From: Candidatus Saccharimonadota bacterium
Lineage (GTDB): Bacteria; Patescibacteriota; Saccharimonadia; Saccharimonadales; Saccharimonadaceae
Reading direction: 5' to 3'
NCBI GenBank assembly: GCA_027492255.1
Contig: JAPUFB010000001.1
Coordinates: 62,001 to 126,000 of the forward strand
Length of the DNA stretch: 64,000 bases
The notes under the pieces were generated by a model. That model had not been told where the DNA came from. It ran no database searches and saw only the letters and a list, made by a program, of their open reading frames with translations. Shown one piece after another: positions 21,413 to 29,661 of the stretch. Made by a program: the position numbers and the translations under genes. How positions within the stretch are numbered: the first letter of the stretch is position 1; every line of letters starts with the position of its first letter.

Positions 21413-21811
21413 TTAAGCGCTGATAAGACCATTAAGAACAAAGTTGACGATCGCAAAGGCAAGAACAGCGACGACAATACCGACGATAGCGTACATAATC
21501 GTATTCTTGGCTGCAGTCACGTGATTCTGATCACCACCGGAGATTACATAACGGATACCACCGTAGATAAGCATGATAACCGCAATTGCACCGATAAGGA
21601 ACAGTAGGATATTCACGATTGTCTTGAAGATACCACTGTCTCCGAATAATGTTGTTGGTGTTTTGTCACCTTGAGCACAGCTTGCACCGTCCTGAATACC
21701 AGCAGATGGGTCACAGGCGGCCATTGCGACTGGAGCGACAAAGCTGAGGCCGAGTACCATAGCTGGTACAAGCAGGAGGCTTTGCGAGATTTTCTTGAAT
21801 GATAACTTCAT
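21413..21811 (-). CDS. T4SS pilin-like protein 6
   Basis: 132 residues, AAAGGAGA upstream of the ATG. Signal-like segment (LLLVPAMVLGLSFVAPVAMA), Cys pair region (ACDPSAGIQDGASCAQGD), then two helices around the GIRYV-(I)SGGDQ-AAKNT core. The loop PTTLFGDSGIF is shared with the 20887 protein, so the two are recent duplicates. Probable filament subunit inserted in the cytoplasmic membrane before assembly. Confidence 0.82.
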   Translation of the reverse strand: MKLSFKKISQSLLLVPAMVLGLSFVAPVAMAACDPSAGIQDGASCAQGDKTPTTLFGDSGIFKTIVNILLFLIGAIAVIMLIYGGIRYVISGGDQNHVTAAKNTIMYAIVGIVVAVLAFAIVNFVLNGLISA

Positions 21812-21886
21812 AATTTTGTTCTCCTTTAGAAGAATTGTTTTTCCTTACGTTTAGTTATACCAGATGTCACGAGTGAAGAAAAGGGC

Positions 21887-22285
21887 CTACTTGATGTTGA
21901 CGACAACAAAGTTGACGATCGCAAAGGCCAAAATCGCCACGATCAAGCCGACAATCGAATACATAAGCGTATTCTTCGCCGCCGTGATCCTTGATTGATC
22001 ACCAGTTGAGGTAACATAACGAATACCACTATAGATAATCATGATAACCGCAAGCGATCCAACGATGAACAAAAGGACATTGATAATATTTTTTACAATA
22101 CTTGTGAGACTATCTGAACTATTCGTCGTTCCGTTACAGTCCGTTTTATTCCCGCCAATCTGGCCAATTCCATCACAGACGGCAGTTTTGTCTACGGCTC
22201 CAACGCTGGGTGAGAGCACAAGTCCAACTCCAAGCTGGAACACAGCCATAAACGCAAGAAGTGCAGTGATAATTCTTTTTTTCAT
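21887..22285 (-). CDS. T4SS pilin-like protein 5
   Basis: 132 residues behind AGAAAGGA. Signal-like N-terminus ending SPSVGAVD, a Cys pair in the loop (VCDG and TDCNG), and two helices around GIRYVTSTGDQ and TAAKNT. The 12-nt gap to the upstream pilin gene (22298-22684) indicates co-transcription and coupled translation. Confidence 0.82.
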   Translation of the reverse strand: MKKRIITALLAFMAVFQLGVGLVLSPSVGAVDKTAVCDGIGQIGGNKTDCNGTTNSSDSLTSIVKNIINVLLFIVGSLAVIMIIYSGIRYVTSTGDQSRITAAKNTLMYSIVGLIVAILAFAIVNFVVVNIK

Positions 22286-22297
22286 ATAATCCTTTCT

Positions 22298-22684
22298 TTA
22301 GACACCTTTTACTACAAAGTTTACTATCGCCATTGCAAGCAGCGCGACTATCAAGCCGGTAATCGAGTAGATAAGCGTATTCTTCGCCGCTGTGATCTTA
22401 CCGCTATCACCATGAGAGATAGTGTACTGAATTCCACTATAGATAATCATGATAACCGCCAAGATACCGACTATCGTCATCATGACATTGATAATGTTCT
22501 TGATAAGACCCCATACATCACTTTTGTTTTTTGTATCACAGAAATCAGTACTAGTCCCGGCGCTAGTGGTACATGCTGGATTATCGAGGACATCAGTTGC
22601 GGACGCACCCGCAAACAGCGGTGCTTGTGTGAGTCCGACGACTATCGATACGCTTGCCAGAAAACCTACGAGGTATTTTTTCAT
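22298..22684 (-). CDS. T4SS pilin-like protein 4
   Basis: 128 residues behind AAGGAGA. Signal-like N-terminus (FLASVSIVVGLTQAPLFAGASA), two Cys in the loop (ACTTS and DFCDT), and two helices around GIQYTISHGDSG and TAAKNT. Very similar in its helices to pilin 5. Same operon as pilins 3 and 5. Confidence 0.82.
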   Translation of the reverse strand: MKKYLVGFLASVSIVVGLTQAPLFAGASATDVLDNPACTTSAGTSTDFCDTKNKSDVWGLIKNIINVMMTIVGILAVIMIIYSGIQYTISHGDSGKITAAKNTLIYSITGLIVALLAMAIVNFVVKGV

Positions 22685-22696
22685 ATTTTCTCCTTA

Positions 22697-22987
22697 TTAC
22701 ACACTTCCTATTACAAATCGAACAATAACGAAGGCAAACATACTCACGATTAAACCAGTAATTGCGTAGATGATTGTATGCTTGGCTTTTGTTACTTTGC
22801 CGGAATCACCCTCTGATATAACGTAATTGATACCACCGACTATGATAAATACGACACATAATGCCCCGACAATAGCAAGGACAGTACTAAAAATTCCGCT
22901 GACAGAACTCGCGGTAAGATTGACTTTTGGAATATTACTCGGCGCATTATATGCGGCCGCTAGAAGTGTCGTGAATAAATGCATCAT
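22697..22987 (-). CDS. T4SS pilin-like protein 3, short form
   Basis: 96 residues, the shortest of the set. It lacks the Cys loop and a clear signal peptide and begins directly with a short hydrophobic N-terminus before SGIFSTVLAIVGALCVVFII. The core is GGINYVISEGDSG and KAKHT in place of AAKNT. Its ATG overlaps the stop of the upstream gene in an ATGA, so translation is coupled. It may be a minor pilin or assembly subunit. Confidence 0.75.
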   Translation of the reverse strand: MMHLFTTLLAAAYNAPSNIPKVNLTASSVSGIFSTVLAIVGALCVVFIIVGGINYVISEGDSGKVTKAKHTIIYAITGLIVSMFAFVIVRFVIGSV

Positions 22988-23397
22988 AGTAACGCTCCCT
23001 GAATAGTCCTAACTATCATGACAGCCGCAAGTGCGATAACAAGACCGATAATTGCGTCACGAATAGTATTCTTTGCGCCAGAGATTTCACCTGGCTCTCC
23101 TTGAGATTTCACATATCGTATACCGCCCCAGACGATATATCCGACTGCGCCATATCCCGCAATACCAATAAGTATCTCGAGAAAATTGAGGGCTACAATC
23201 CATATATCGTTCAGTGCGTTAATCTTTGGGTTACTTTTGGCATCATCGTCGCATTCCAACCCTCTATACCATGATGGGAAGGTAAGGATACCGCCGCCCT
23301 TACAGGTTGCTGCTGCGCCCACACTTGGAACTGAGACAAAAGCACCGCCAATAACGAGGATGCCGAGAAGGAATAGGTGTTTGATTTTTGCGTTCAT
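22984..23397 (-). CDS. T4SS pilin-like protein 2
   Basis: 137 residues from the ATG at 23397 (GAAAG upstream). The frame extends to a TTG at 23436, but that TTG is the start of a TTGACA box, so the internal ATG is preferred. Signal-like N-terminus ending PSVGAAA, Cys loop with CKGGG and LECDDD, then two helices around GGIRYVKSQGEPG and GAKNT. More divergent than pilins 4-7. Confidence 0.78.
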   Translation of the reverse strand: MNAKIKHLFLLGILVIGGAFVSVPSVGAAATCKGGGILTFPSWYRGLECDDDAKSNPKINALNDIWIVALNFLEILIGIAGYGAVGYIVWGGIRYVKSQGEPGEISGAKNTIRDAIIGLVIALAAVMIVRTIQGALL

Positions 23398-23440
23398 ATT
23401 TACTTTCAGTGTTATATATCCGTGTAAGGTTGTCAAATAT

Positions 23441-23818
23441 TTAGTTAAATAGCCCGCCCGGTACGAGATAGTTTAGCGCGGCATACATAAAGATGAAGAG
23501 TATGAGCGCGATGACAGCGTTCGTAATAATACTTATGCCTTGTTTTGTCTTTCCAGCATCACCTTCAGAGGTAGCATACACGATACCCCCCCAGATAATC
23601 CCTCCAACAACGGCTATACCTACGCCAACTGCAAGAAAATTGACGATCGCAAAGATAAGGCCTGTTATGCCACTTTTTCCTGGATCACATTGATAATCAT
23701 AGCTTGTTTCTACGCCACCACAGGATGCTGCGAAAACCTGAAGCGAGAATACGAGAGATGAAGTAATTGAACTAGCTGCTATAACGAGTGAACGGAGTGA
23801 TTTTTTCATTTTTATCAT
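23441..23818 (-). CDS. T4SS pilin-like protein 1
   Basis: 125 residues; AAGGA lies 3 nt before the ATG at 23818, and a second in-frame ATG follows at 23809. Signal-like N-terminus ending LQVFAAS, Cys pair (SCGGV and YQCDPG), two helices around GGIVYATSEGDAG, with TKQGIS instead of the AAKNT motif. First gene of the leftward unit, just after the promoter. The most divergent pilin of the seven. Confidence 0.75.
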   Translation of the reverse strand: MIKMKKSLRSLVIAASSITSSLVFSLQVFAASCGGVETSYDYQCDPGKSGITGLIFAIVNFLAVGVGIAVVGGIIWGGIVYATSEGDAGKTKQGISIITNAVIALILFIFMYAALNYLVPGGLFN

Positions 23819-23840
23819 TATTCCTTATATATATGTTGCC

Positions 23841-23869
23841 AGTATACAACCGTTTTCATATGCTCGCAA
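23841..23869 (-). promoter_or_regulatory. Promoter of the pilin operon
   Basis: TTGCGA (23864-23869), a 17-nt spacer and TATACT (23841-23846) on the minus strand; leader of about 16 nt with AAGGA. Confidence 0.7.
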
Positions 23870-23889
23870 TCAGGTGACACAGCTACCTA

Positions 23890-23918
23890 TTGACAAATTA
23901 TAAGCTTTAGTGTAATAT
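23890..23918 (+). promoter_or_regulatory. Promoter of the rightward T4SS operon
   Basis: TTGACA (23890-23895), a 17-nt spacer and TAATAT (23913-23918). The leader of about 52 nt ends with ATAAGGA before the 23977 ATG. The two T4SS promoters diverge only 20 nt apart and could be co-regulated. Confidence 0.75.
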
Positions 23919-23976
23919 GTCTACAAATACGAAAACGTAATAGTAGACGTACATAATATAATCATAAGGAATCATC

Positions 23977-24804
23977 ATGGCGACAATTACCCCAGAACAT
24001 ACGATCCATCAACCAGACCCAGATAAGGATGGATTTTCTAAACCGCAGGCAGAAATTGAGCAAAAGACTGACACACTATTGTCAAAGTTTATGAAAAACA
24101 AGATCGCACTTGGAGCAACAGCTGGAACGCTCGCTACGGCTGTACTGGGAACCGCATTCGGCGCCGCATATTATTTCGGTCGAAGAGACCCTCTCCCAGA
24201 AGGCCAACCATCTGTAGCAACAGCTTCAGCTAATCCCGGTGGTGAGAAAAGTTCTGCAAAGAGCGAAACTGAAATCCGTGTCGAAAAAGCTATTACTGAA
24301 AGCGGCATGAAGGCTGTTGTTCTTGATCAGTCTGAGCAAAGCAACTGGAAATCAGGAAGTATTGATACTAAATCACGCGTTCTCGACGCAAGGCTTAACC
24401 CAGAAATTGCAAAATTTATCACATATCTTGATGCACACCAAAACATCACTAACGAGGAGCTGAACGCTCTTGCATCAATGATTTTCTTAGACGGTGCAAA
24501 TGACCCTATCGCTCAAGAGCTTATCGCTCAATCCCGCCAACGCGCCAAAGATGGTATTCTAGAGCAACCAACAGTTGTGACAGTATGCAATTCCTATAAA
24601 AACGAGCTTTCTGGACGCTGTACGAATGCTGAGCGATCTGGTATTGAAACTATCGAATCCAAGAATTCTGCTTCAAAAATTTCTTATACCGTTACGTATA
24701 CGAACGACACGACAAATCGTACACCTAAAGCATCTGGTTATATAGCAACCGCCAATAACCGCATTGGGAACGTATACGCCGGCCAACTCCTTATAGGTGC
24801 ATAA
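23977..24804 (+). CDS. Single-pass membrane protein of the T4SS operon
   Basis: 275 residues; ATAAGGA before the ATG. About 45 polar residues, then one transmembrane segment (IALGATAGTLATAVLGTAFGAAYYFG) and about 200 extracytoplasmic residues with a helical middle and a strand-rich C-terminus containing two Cys (VTVCNSYKNELSGRCTN) that could form a disulfide. Not recognised. The topology (short cytoplasmic N-terminus, one helix, outer domain) is that of VirB8-type T4SS components, so it is a VirB8 candidate by position and shape only. Confidence 0.65.
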   Translation: MATITPEHTIHQPDPDKDGFSKPQAEIEQKTDTLLSKFMKNKIALGATAGTLATAVLGTAFGAAYYFGRRDPLPEGQPSVATASANPGGEKSSAKSETEIRVEKAITESGMKAVVLDQSEQSNWKSGSIDTKSRVLDARLNPEIAKFITYLDAHQNITNEELNALASMIFLDGANDPIAQELIAQSRQRAKDGILEQPTVVTVCNSYKNELSGRCTNAERSGIETIESKNSASKISYTVTYTNDTTNRTPKASGYIATANNRIGNVYAGQLLIGA

Positions 24805-24863
24805 GAGACGCAGAGCCCTCGCTTTAGTTGCATTTTATACAGAGCATAGGCATAATAAACAAT

Positions 24864-27848
24864 ATGTCTGTGCTCTTTAGTTTAGGAAAACAATTCTCCC
24901 GATTCTTAGGAGTAGGTTTTCTTGTTGCTATAGGGTTCGCCTTTCTCCATAGTCCGATTGCGCACGCAGCATACTATGATGACCCTGTCGTATACACCAC
25001 ACTCCCGGATGGATCCATCCTTGCGACTGGGGGAATTTATAGTGCGTGGTATAAAGCACCTCAAAAAGATAGCTTTGGAGCTGGACTCGGACAGGCATGT
25101 ATCGACAAGGGATATAAGACCAATATAGAGTGTGCTAAGAATATATATCCTGATAAGATCAATCCTTTTTATGCAAGCTCGTTCAGTGATTCAAGAAGCG
25201 GGATGCTTTTCGTTCAGCGCGGAGGGGCAGGAAAGTATGCACTCGAGATACCAAAAATATTCGCTCTCTATCCTGGAGGAAATACAACCGGCACAGACTG
25301 CGTACTTGCTATTAATCTCGTTGACTCAGCAGCTGGTACTGGCAATATAACTGCAATCAAAGCCCAGCAAGCTGGGTCAAATATTCAAGACTCTACTTGT
25401 CCTGGCTATATGAGCGGTTCCGTAACAGGACAGCTCACTATGCTTATCGGCTCATCACTCCAAACGGATGTAAATTCAACCAGTAAGGGTCTTCGTATTG
25501 CGATTGATACATCCGTTAATAGCGACAACTCTTTGTACGGTAAGGCTGTTCCATCTTGTGCAGGAAGCCCGCCCGACAATGCGTGCATAACAAGTCGCAG
25601 TGATGCACTTAATTCTATAGCGACAACCTGCGAAGAACAGCTTCGCCAGAATACAAATGATCCATGCAGCTCGATTATCGTCTGTTTACGCGCCGACTAC
25701 ACAAAAAGTGTTGCTCAGTGCTCAGCTAGTACACTTACGTCTGATCAATGTGCCGCAAGTGGTGGAGGTGCTTGTATTGTTGATACAACGACGACTGATG
25801 CCCAAATCAAAGATCGATGCAGTAAGGCTTCGGATGTAGCAAAACAAACATCGTGTGTTGCTAATATGACGACGCAAAGAGCCGCGATGATAGCAGGCGC
25901 GAGTACAGACTCATGTAAAGCGAATCCCGCGGCTGAAGGATGTAAATTTGATACAACGAAAGCTGATCCGTCATGTACGGCAGGACCTCTTGGATGGATT
26001 ATCTGCGGGCTTATAAAAACCATTAGCACCGTCAATGATGGTATTTTCGCAATTCTTCAGCAATGGCTCTTTATCAATCCAGTCGCTTTGAGCACGGAAC
26101 CTGGAAAAGACTCACTCTATACGACATGGAAGGTGTTTCGTGATGTCGCGAATATTGCATTCATCATCGCACTTATGATAGTTATTTTCTCGCAAGCGAC
26201 ATCCGTAGGACTCAGTTCTTACGGTATCAAAAAGATGCTTCCGAAGATTATTGTGTCGATCATCCTTGTAAACCTATCATTCTTTATATGTAAGTTTGCA
26301 GTTGATATCTCCAATATTATTGGTGGGTCCATAGGTGGATTCTTTGACGCTGGTATTAAAGCGATCTCGTCAGGTAGAAACTTTGGAAATCTGAACGCTA
26401 TATCATGGGATGGTCTCGTTACCGCTCTGATCACCGGTGGCGCAGCAACGGGAGTTATCTTCGCAGCTATCTCAGCAGGGGGAGGATGGGCGGCTCTCGC
26501 TATGCTGCTGCCTTTCGTCGTCACTGCATTATTTGCAGTAGTCACGACCTTCCTTGTTGTGATGGTACGCCAAGCAGTACTGATACTACTTGTTGTTCTC
26601 TCGCCACTCGCATTTGTCGCCTACATTCTACCGAATACCGAGAAGTGGTTTGATAAATGGAAAGATACGTTCGCAACCGTTCTCTTCTTGTATCCACTTA
26701 TTGCATTGCTCTTTTCTGGCAGCAAACTCGCGGCCTGGGTGATTATTAGTTCTGGTATGTCGACCAATCCTGCTGACGGTATTAGTCCGTCACTCATGTT
26801 TATCGCACTGATTATCACCTTTATCCCTCTGTTCGCTGTGCCGTGGCTTATTAAGGTTGCCGGTGGTGTACTGGGACGCTTTGGTGGCATGATCAATAAC
26901 CCAAACAAGGGACCATTTGATGCACTCCGTAAACGAGCCGAGGGTGTCCGGGATACTGCAGGTAATAACGCAAAAGCAAACGCGCTCAAGAATTTCAGTG
27001 CCACTAACGGAGGAAGACCTCCCAAGTGGTATAGCCGGGGCTTTGGCGCTAGTGCATACCGCACTGCAACAAAAAATTATAGACAGCAGCAGTCGGCTAC
27101 TAATCTCCAGAATGCCCAGACGGCAGCGGTAGGAAACGCATTAACCGCAAACCAGTCATATGCACGAGCAGTGGCGGGTGGTAAACAAGCCTCAGCTGAA
27201 GATGTCACACGAGCAATCGCCGCTGGTTTAGGGGCCCTCAATGAAATTGAGGCAAAGAATTTGAAGGCCGCTCAGACAGTCCTTGCCGATGCACATCTTG
27301 ACGGGAAATCGATGTTTGGTGTGATGGATGGAACAAACTTCCAAGATAGAAACGGCAACACTATTCAGGCTACTCCATTCATGCAGAAAGCTGCTATGGC
27401 AACCTTTATGGAACAAGGAAGACAAATCGATGATGTCGCGAAGAAGTTTGCATTTCATAAAGATAAGGATATGCGTGACTTCTTTGTCGGCCAAGTGCAA
27501 TCAAACTATTCAAAGGTGAAGGAAAGACAGGCAGGCTACACTGATGAAGCATTGCTTGAGAATATATCAAACGGATCTATTACTACTCAGACTCAGCTTG
27601 ATACAGCATTGGTTGCATCTTCAGGTAAAGTTGCAAAAACACTCAATGTCGAGACATTTGCAACCCAAGAGGCTATCTCACTCAATAGAATTATGGCGCA
27701 CGTCCTACCAGACGTAAAATCTGGAGTAATTACTGCAGATACCCGAAGAATCCTTGATGTCGCCAAACAGGTTGAGAGGACTCCCGGTGCGCGAGCAAAG
27801 ACGACTGGTGAAACCGCACCTATCATCACCAGTATTGGTAATCTCTAG
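24864..27848 (+). CDS. Large VirB6/TrbL-like polytopic membrane protein
   Basis: 994 residues from the ATG at 24864; an upstream ATG at 24828 is less likely. Signal-like N-terminus ending SPIAHAAYYDD. Residues about 40-380 are extracytoplasmic and Cys-rich, with many Cys pairs. About 390-690 holds several transmembrane helices (IALMIVIFSQATSVGL, KMLPKIIVSIILVNLSFFIC, AILLLVVLSPLAFVAYIL and others), typical of VirB6/TrbL channel proteins. The last 300 residues are cytoplasmic, Ala/Gln/Asn-rich and helical. It would form the inner-membrane channel of the T4SS. The large Cys-rich outer domain is an addition to the standard VirB6 plan. Confidence 0.75.
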   Translation: MSVLFSLGKQFSRFLGVGFLVAIGFAFLHSPIAHAAYYDDPVVYTTLPDGSILATGGIYSAWYKAPQKDSFGAGLGQACIDKGYKTNIECAKNIYPDKINPFYASSFSDSRSGMLFVQRGGAGKYALEIPKIFALYPGGNTTGTDCVLAINLVDSAAGTGNITAIKAQQAGSNIQDSTCPGYMSGSVTGQLTMLIGSSLQTDVNSTSKGLRIAIDTSVNSDNSLYGKAVPSCAGSPPDNACITSRSDALNSIATTCEEQLRQNTNDPCSSIIVCLRADYTKSVAQCSASTLTSDQCAASGGGACIVDTTTTDAQIKDRCSKASDVAKQTSCVANMTTQRAAMIAGASTDSCKANPAAEGCKFDTTKADPSCTAGPLGWIICGLIKTISTVNDGIFAILQQWLFINPVALSTEPGKDSLYTTWKVFRDVANIAFIIALMIVIFSQATSVGLSSYGIKKMLPKIIVSIILVNLSFFICKFAVDISNIIGGSIGGFFDAGIKAISSGRNFGNLNAISWDGLVTALITGGAATGVIFAAISAGGGWAALAMLLPFVVTALFAVVTTFLVVMVRQAVLILLVVLSPLAFVAYILPNTEKWFDKWKDTFATVLFLYPLIALLFSGSKLAAWVIISSGMSTNPADGISPSLMFIALIITFIPLFAVPWLIKVAGGVLGRFGGMINNPNKGPFDALRKRAEGVRDTAGNNAKANALKNFSATNGGRPPKWYSRGFGASAYRTATKNYRQQQSATNLQNAQTAAVGNALTANQSYARAVAGGKQASAEDVTRAIAAGLGALNEIEAKNLKAAQTVLADAHLDGKSMFGVMDGTNFQDRNGNTIQATPFMQKAAMATFMEQGRQIDDVAKKFAFHKDKDMRDFFVGQVQSNYSKVKERQAGYTDEALLENISNGSITTQTQLDTALVASSGKVAKTLNVETFATQEAISLNRIMAHVLPDVKSGVITADTRRILDVAKQVERTPGARAKTTGETAPIITSIGNL

Positions 27849-27851
27849 TGT

Positions 27852-28790
27852 ATGGCATCCTATAAAGTACCCCAAGATGTTGAAGCCGAAGATAAGCTTA
27901 TCGGGCCGTTTAGTTTTCGACAATTTATCTATCTGATCATTGCAGTGCTTGGTATCGCATTGGCCTGGGGGCTCAGTAGACTATTTATTGGGTTATTTAT
28001 CATACCGCTCCCAATTGTTTTATTCTTCGGTGTGATGGCTCTACCACTCCGTAAGGATCAACCTATGGAGACATATATGACTGCGGTTGTACGGTTTTGG
28101 CTCAAGCCACGCACACGCCTCTGGAACCCCGAAGGAATCATTGATAATGTCGAGATTACTGCACCAAAAGTCGAAGAACGTTCTCTGACAAAAGATTATT
28201 CGGGAAGTGAGGCGCAACAAAGACTGTCTTATCTTGCAAAAGTCGTCGACACAGGAGGATGGGCAACCAGAGGAGCGGTATCTTCTACTTCGAGCGTGAG
28301 CGACATCATAACAGCTGAGTCAAACAGTATCGAGGATGTCTTTGATAGTCACGCTGGCATCGCACAGAATTTTGATGCGTTGATTACCAAAAATGATGCC
28401 GCTCAAAAGCAAGCGGTGCTCGATCATTTTCAAAATTCCCTCCATGCGCCCGTTGCAGCCCCGCCAGTTACTCCGACTATTATTCCATCTCCTGCTGCTC
28501 CTATCGCCATGAGTGCACCACAAGACACTACGACCGCGCCAACCGTCCAACCCGTCTATAATCCTTATCCCACTATGAAACAACGCGTGATCTCGCCAAC
28601 CGACTCTGCTTCCACACCTGTTGTAGCGGCGCCCGAGATTCAACCACAAGCGTCTAGCCAGCCAGCCCCTTCCCCTGATATAATGAGACTTGCAAACAAT
28701 AATGATTTGTCGATAAGTACGCTTGCTCGTGAGGCTCAACGCCTCAAAGAGGCGTCTGACGATACCGAGGTTGTTATCAATCTTCGCTAA
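27852..28790 (+). CDS. PrgI family (VirB3-like) membrane protein with long tail
   Basis: 312 residues. The first 100 residues match the PrgI family: YKVPQDVEAEDKLIGPFSF, two adjacent helices and PMETYMTAVVRFWLKPRTRLW. PrgI is the VirB3 counterpart in T4SS of Gram-positive type and works beside VirB4. The remaining 200 residues are polar, Pro/Ala/Thr-rich and presumably disordered. The gene follows the VirB6-like gene after 3 nt and precedes the TraC-like gene by 49 nt. Confidence 0.88.
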   Translation: MASYKVPQDVEAEDKLIGPFSFRQFIYLIIAVLGIALAWGLSRLFIGLFIIPLPIVLFFGVMALPLRKDQPMETYMTAVVRFWLKPRTRLWNPEGIIDNVEITAPKVEERSLTKDYSGSEAQQRLSYLAKVVDTGGWATRGAVSSTSSVSDIITAESNSIEDVFDSHAGIAQNFDALITKNDAAQKQAVLDHFQNSLHAPVAAPPVTPTIIPSPAAPIAMSAPQDTTTAPTVQPVYNPYPTMKQRVISPTDSASTPVVAAPEIQPQASSQPAPSPDIMRLANNNDLSISTLAREAQRLKEASDDTEVVINLR

Positions 28791-28839
28791 GTTCGACAAA
28801 AGGCGGGAATCTTAAGGTATTCCGAGATAAAGGGCGCTC

Positions 28840-29661
28840 ATGCAACCACAAACACCGCAAATGCCACAACCTGCTCCTCTCTCTCCGGCTCAGCCCCCTA
28901 CGACTGGGACAGCTTCTGCTGCCGCAACACCGCCAAAAAATCCTAACAGCACACAGAACACCTTACTCGTAAGCGAAATGCGTGAAGGTATGATGATTAT
29001 GAATGACGGAAGTTTCCGAGCTATGCTCTCTTGCGAATCAATAAATTTTGATCTCATGAGTAGTCGTGAGAGAGAAGGAGTTGAATACAGTTATCAAAGT
29101 TTTCTTAACTCCTTGTATTTTCCTGTTCAGATTTTAATCCGTTCGCAGCGCATTGATATTGGCCCATATCTTGAGAGACTTAGTAAGATTCGTCGTGAGC
29201 AAGACAATATGCTTCTTGGTGTCCTTATGGATGATTATATCGGCTTTATTGATGCTATATCGCATGAAGCAAATATTATGGATAAGCAATTCTTTGTCAT
29301 TGTCCCGTATTTTGCGGGAGGCGATATTAGCGCGATCGCCAATGCTGGCAAGAGCATCTTCTCATCAATCTTCAAACCCCAAGAACAACAAGGAGTTAAG
29401 ATTGATAAAACGACCTATGATAAGGCTAAGGATGAAATCAGTAACCGAGTCAACGCTGTTCAATCCGGGCTTTTCCAGATGGGTGTTCGCTCAAAACAAC
29501 TCAATACCGAGCAACTGAGTCAGCTCTTATACAATGTCTATAATCCTGATACCGCACTTCGTGAACCAATCGGTGATGTTGACGGTATGACGGGAATTTA
29601 TGTAAAAAAAGGTGAGGGTCAAGCACCAAGTAACCCTAACCAGCCTGGGGGAAACTTCTGA
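28840..29661 (+). CDS. TraC-like / VirB4 N-domain-like protein
   Basis: 273 residues. About 40 Pro/Gln-rich residues, then a globular domain starting MREGMMIMNDGSFRAML with SREREGVEYSYQSFLNSL and IRSQRIDIGPYLE, the pattern of the TraC-type domain found at the N-terminus of VirB4-family ATPases. No P-loop is present. It overlaps the VirB4 gene in a TGATG, so equal expression is likely. It probably acts as a partner of VirB4; an adaptor role is inferred. Confidence 0.78.
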   Translation: MQPQTPQMPQPAPLSPAQPPTTGTASAAATPPKNPNSTQNTLLVSEMREGMMIMNDGSFRAMLSCESINFDLMSSREREGVEYSYQSFLNSLYFPVQILIRSQRIDIGPYLERLSKIRREQDNMLLGVLMDDYIGFIDAISHEANIMDKQFFVIVPYFAGGDISAIANAGKSIFSSIFKPQEQQGVKIDKTTYDKAKDEISNRVNAVQSGLFQMGVRSKQLNTEQLSQLLYNVYNPDTALREPIGDVDGMTGIYVKKGEGQAPSNPNQPGGNF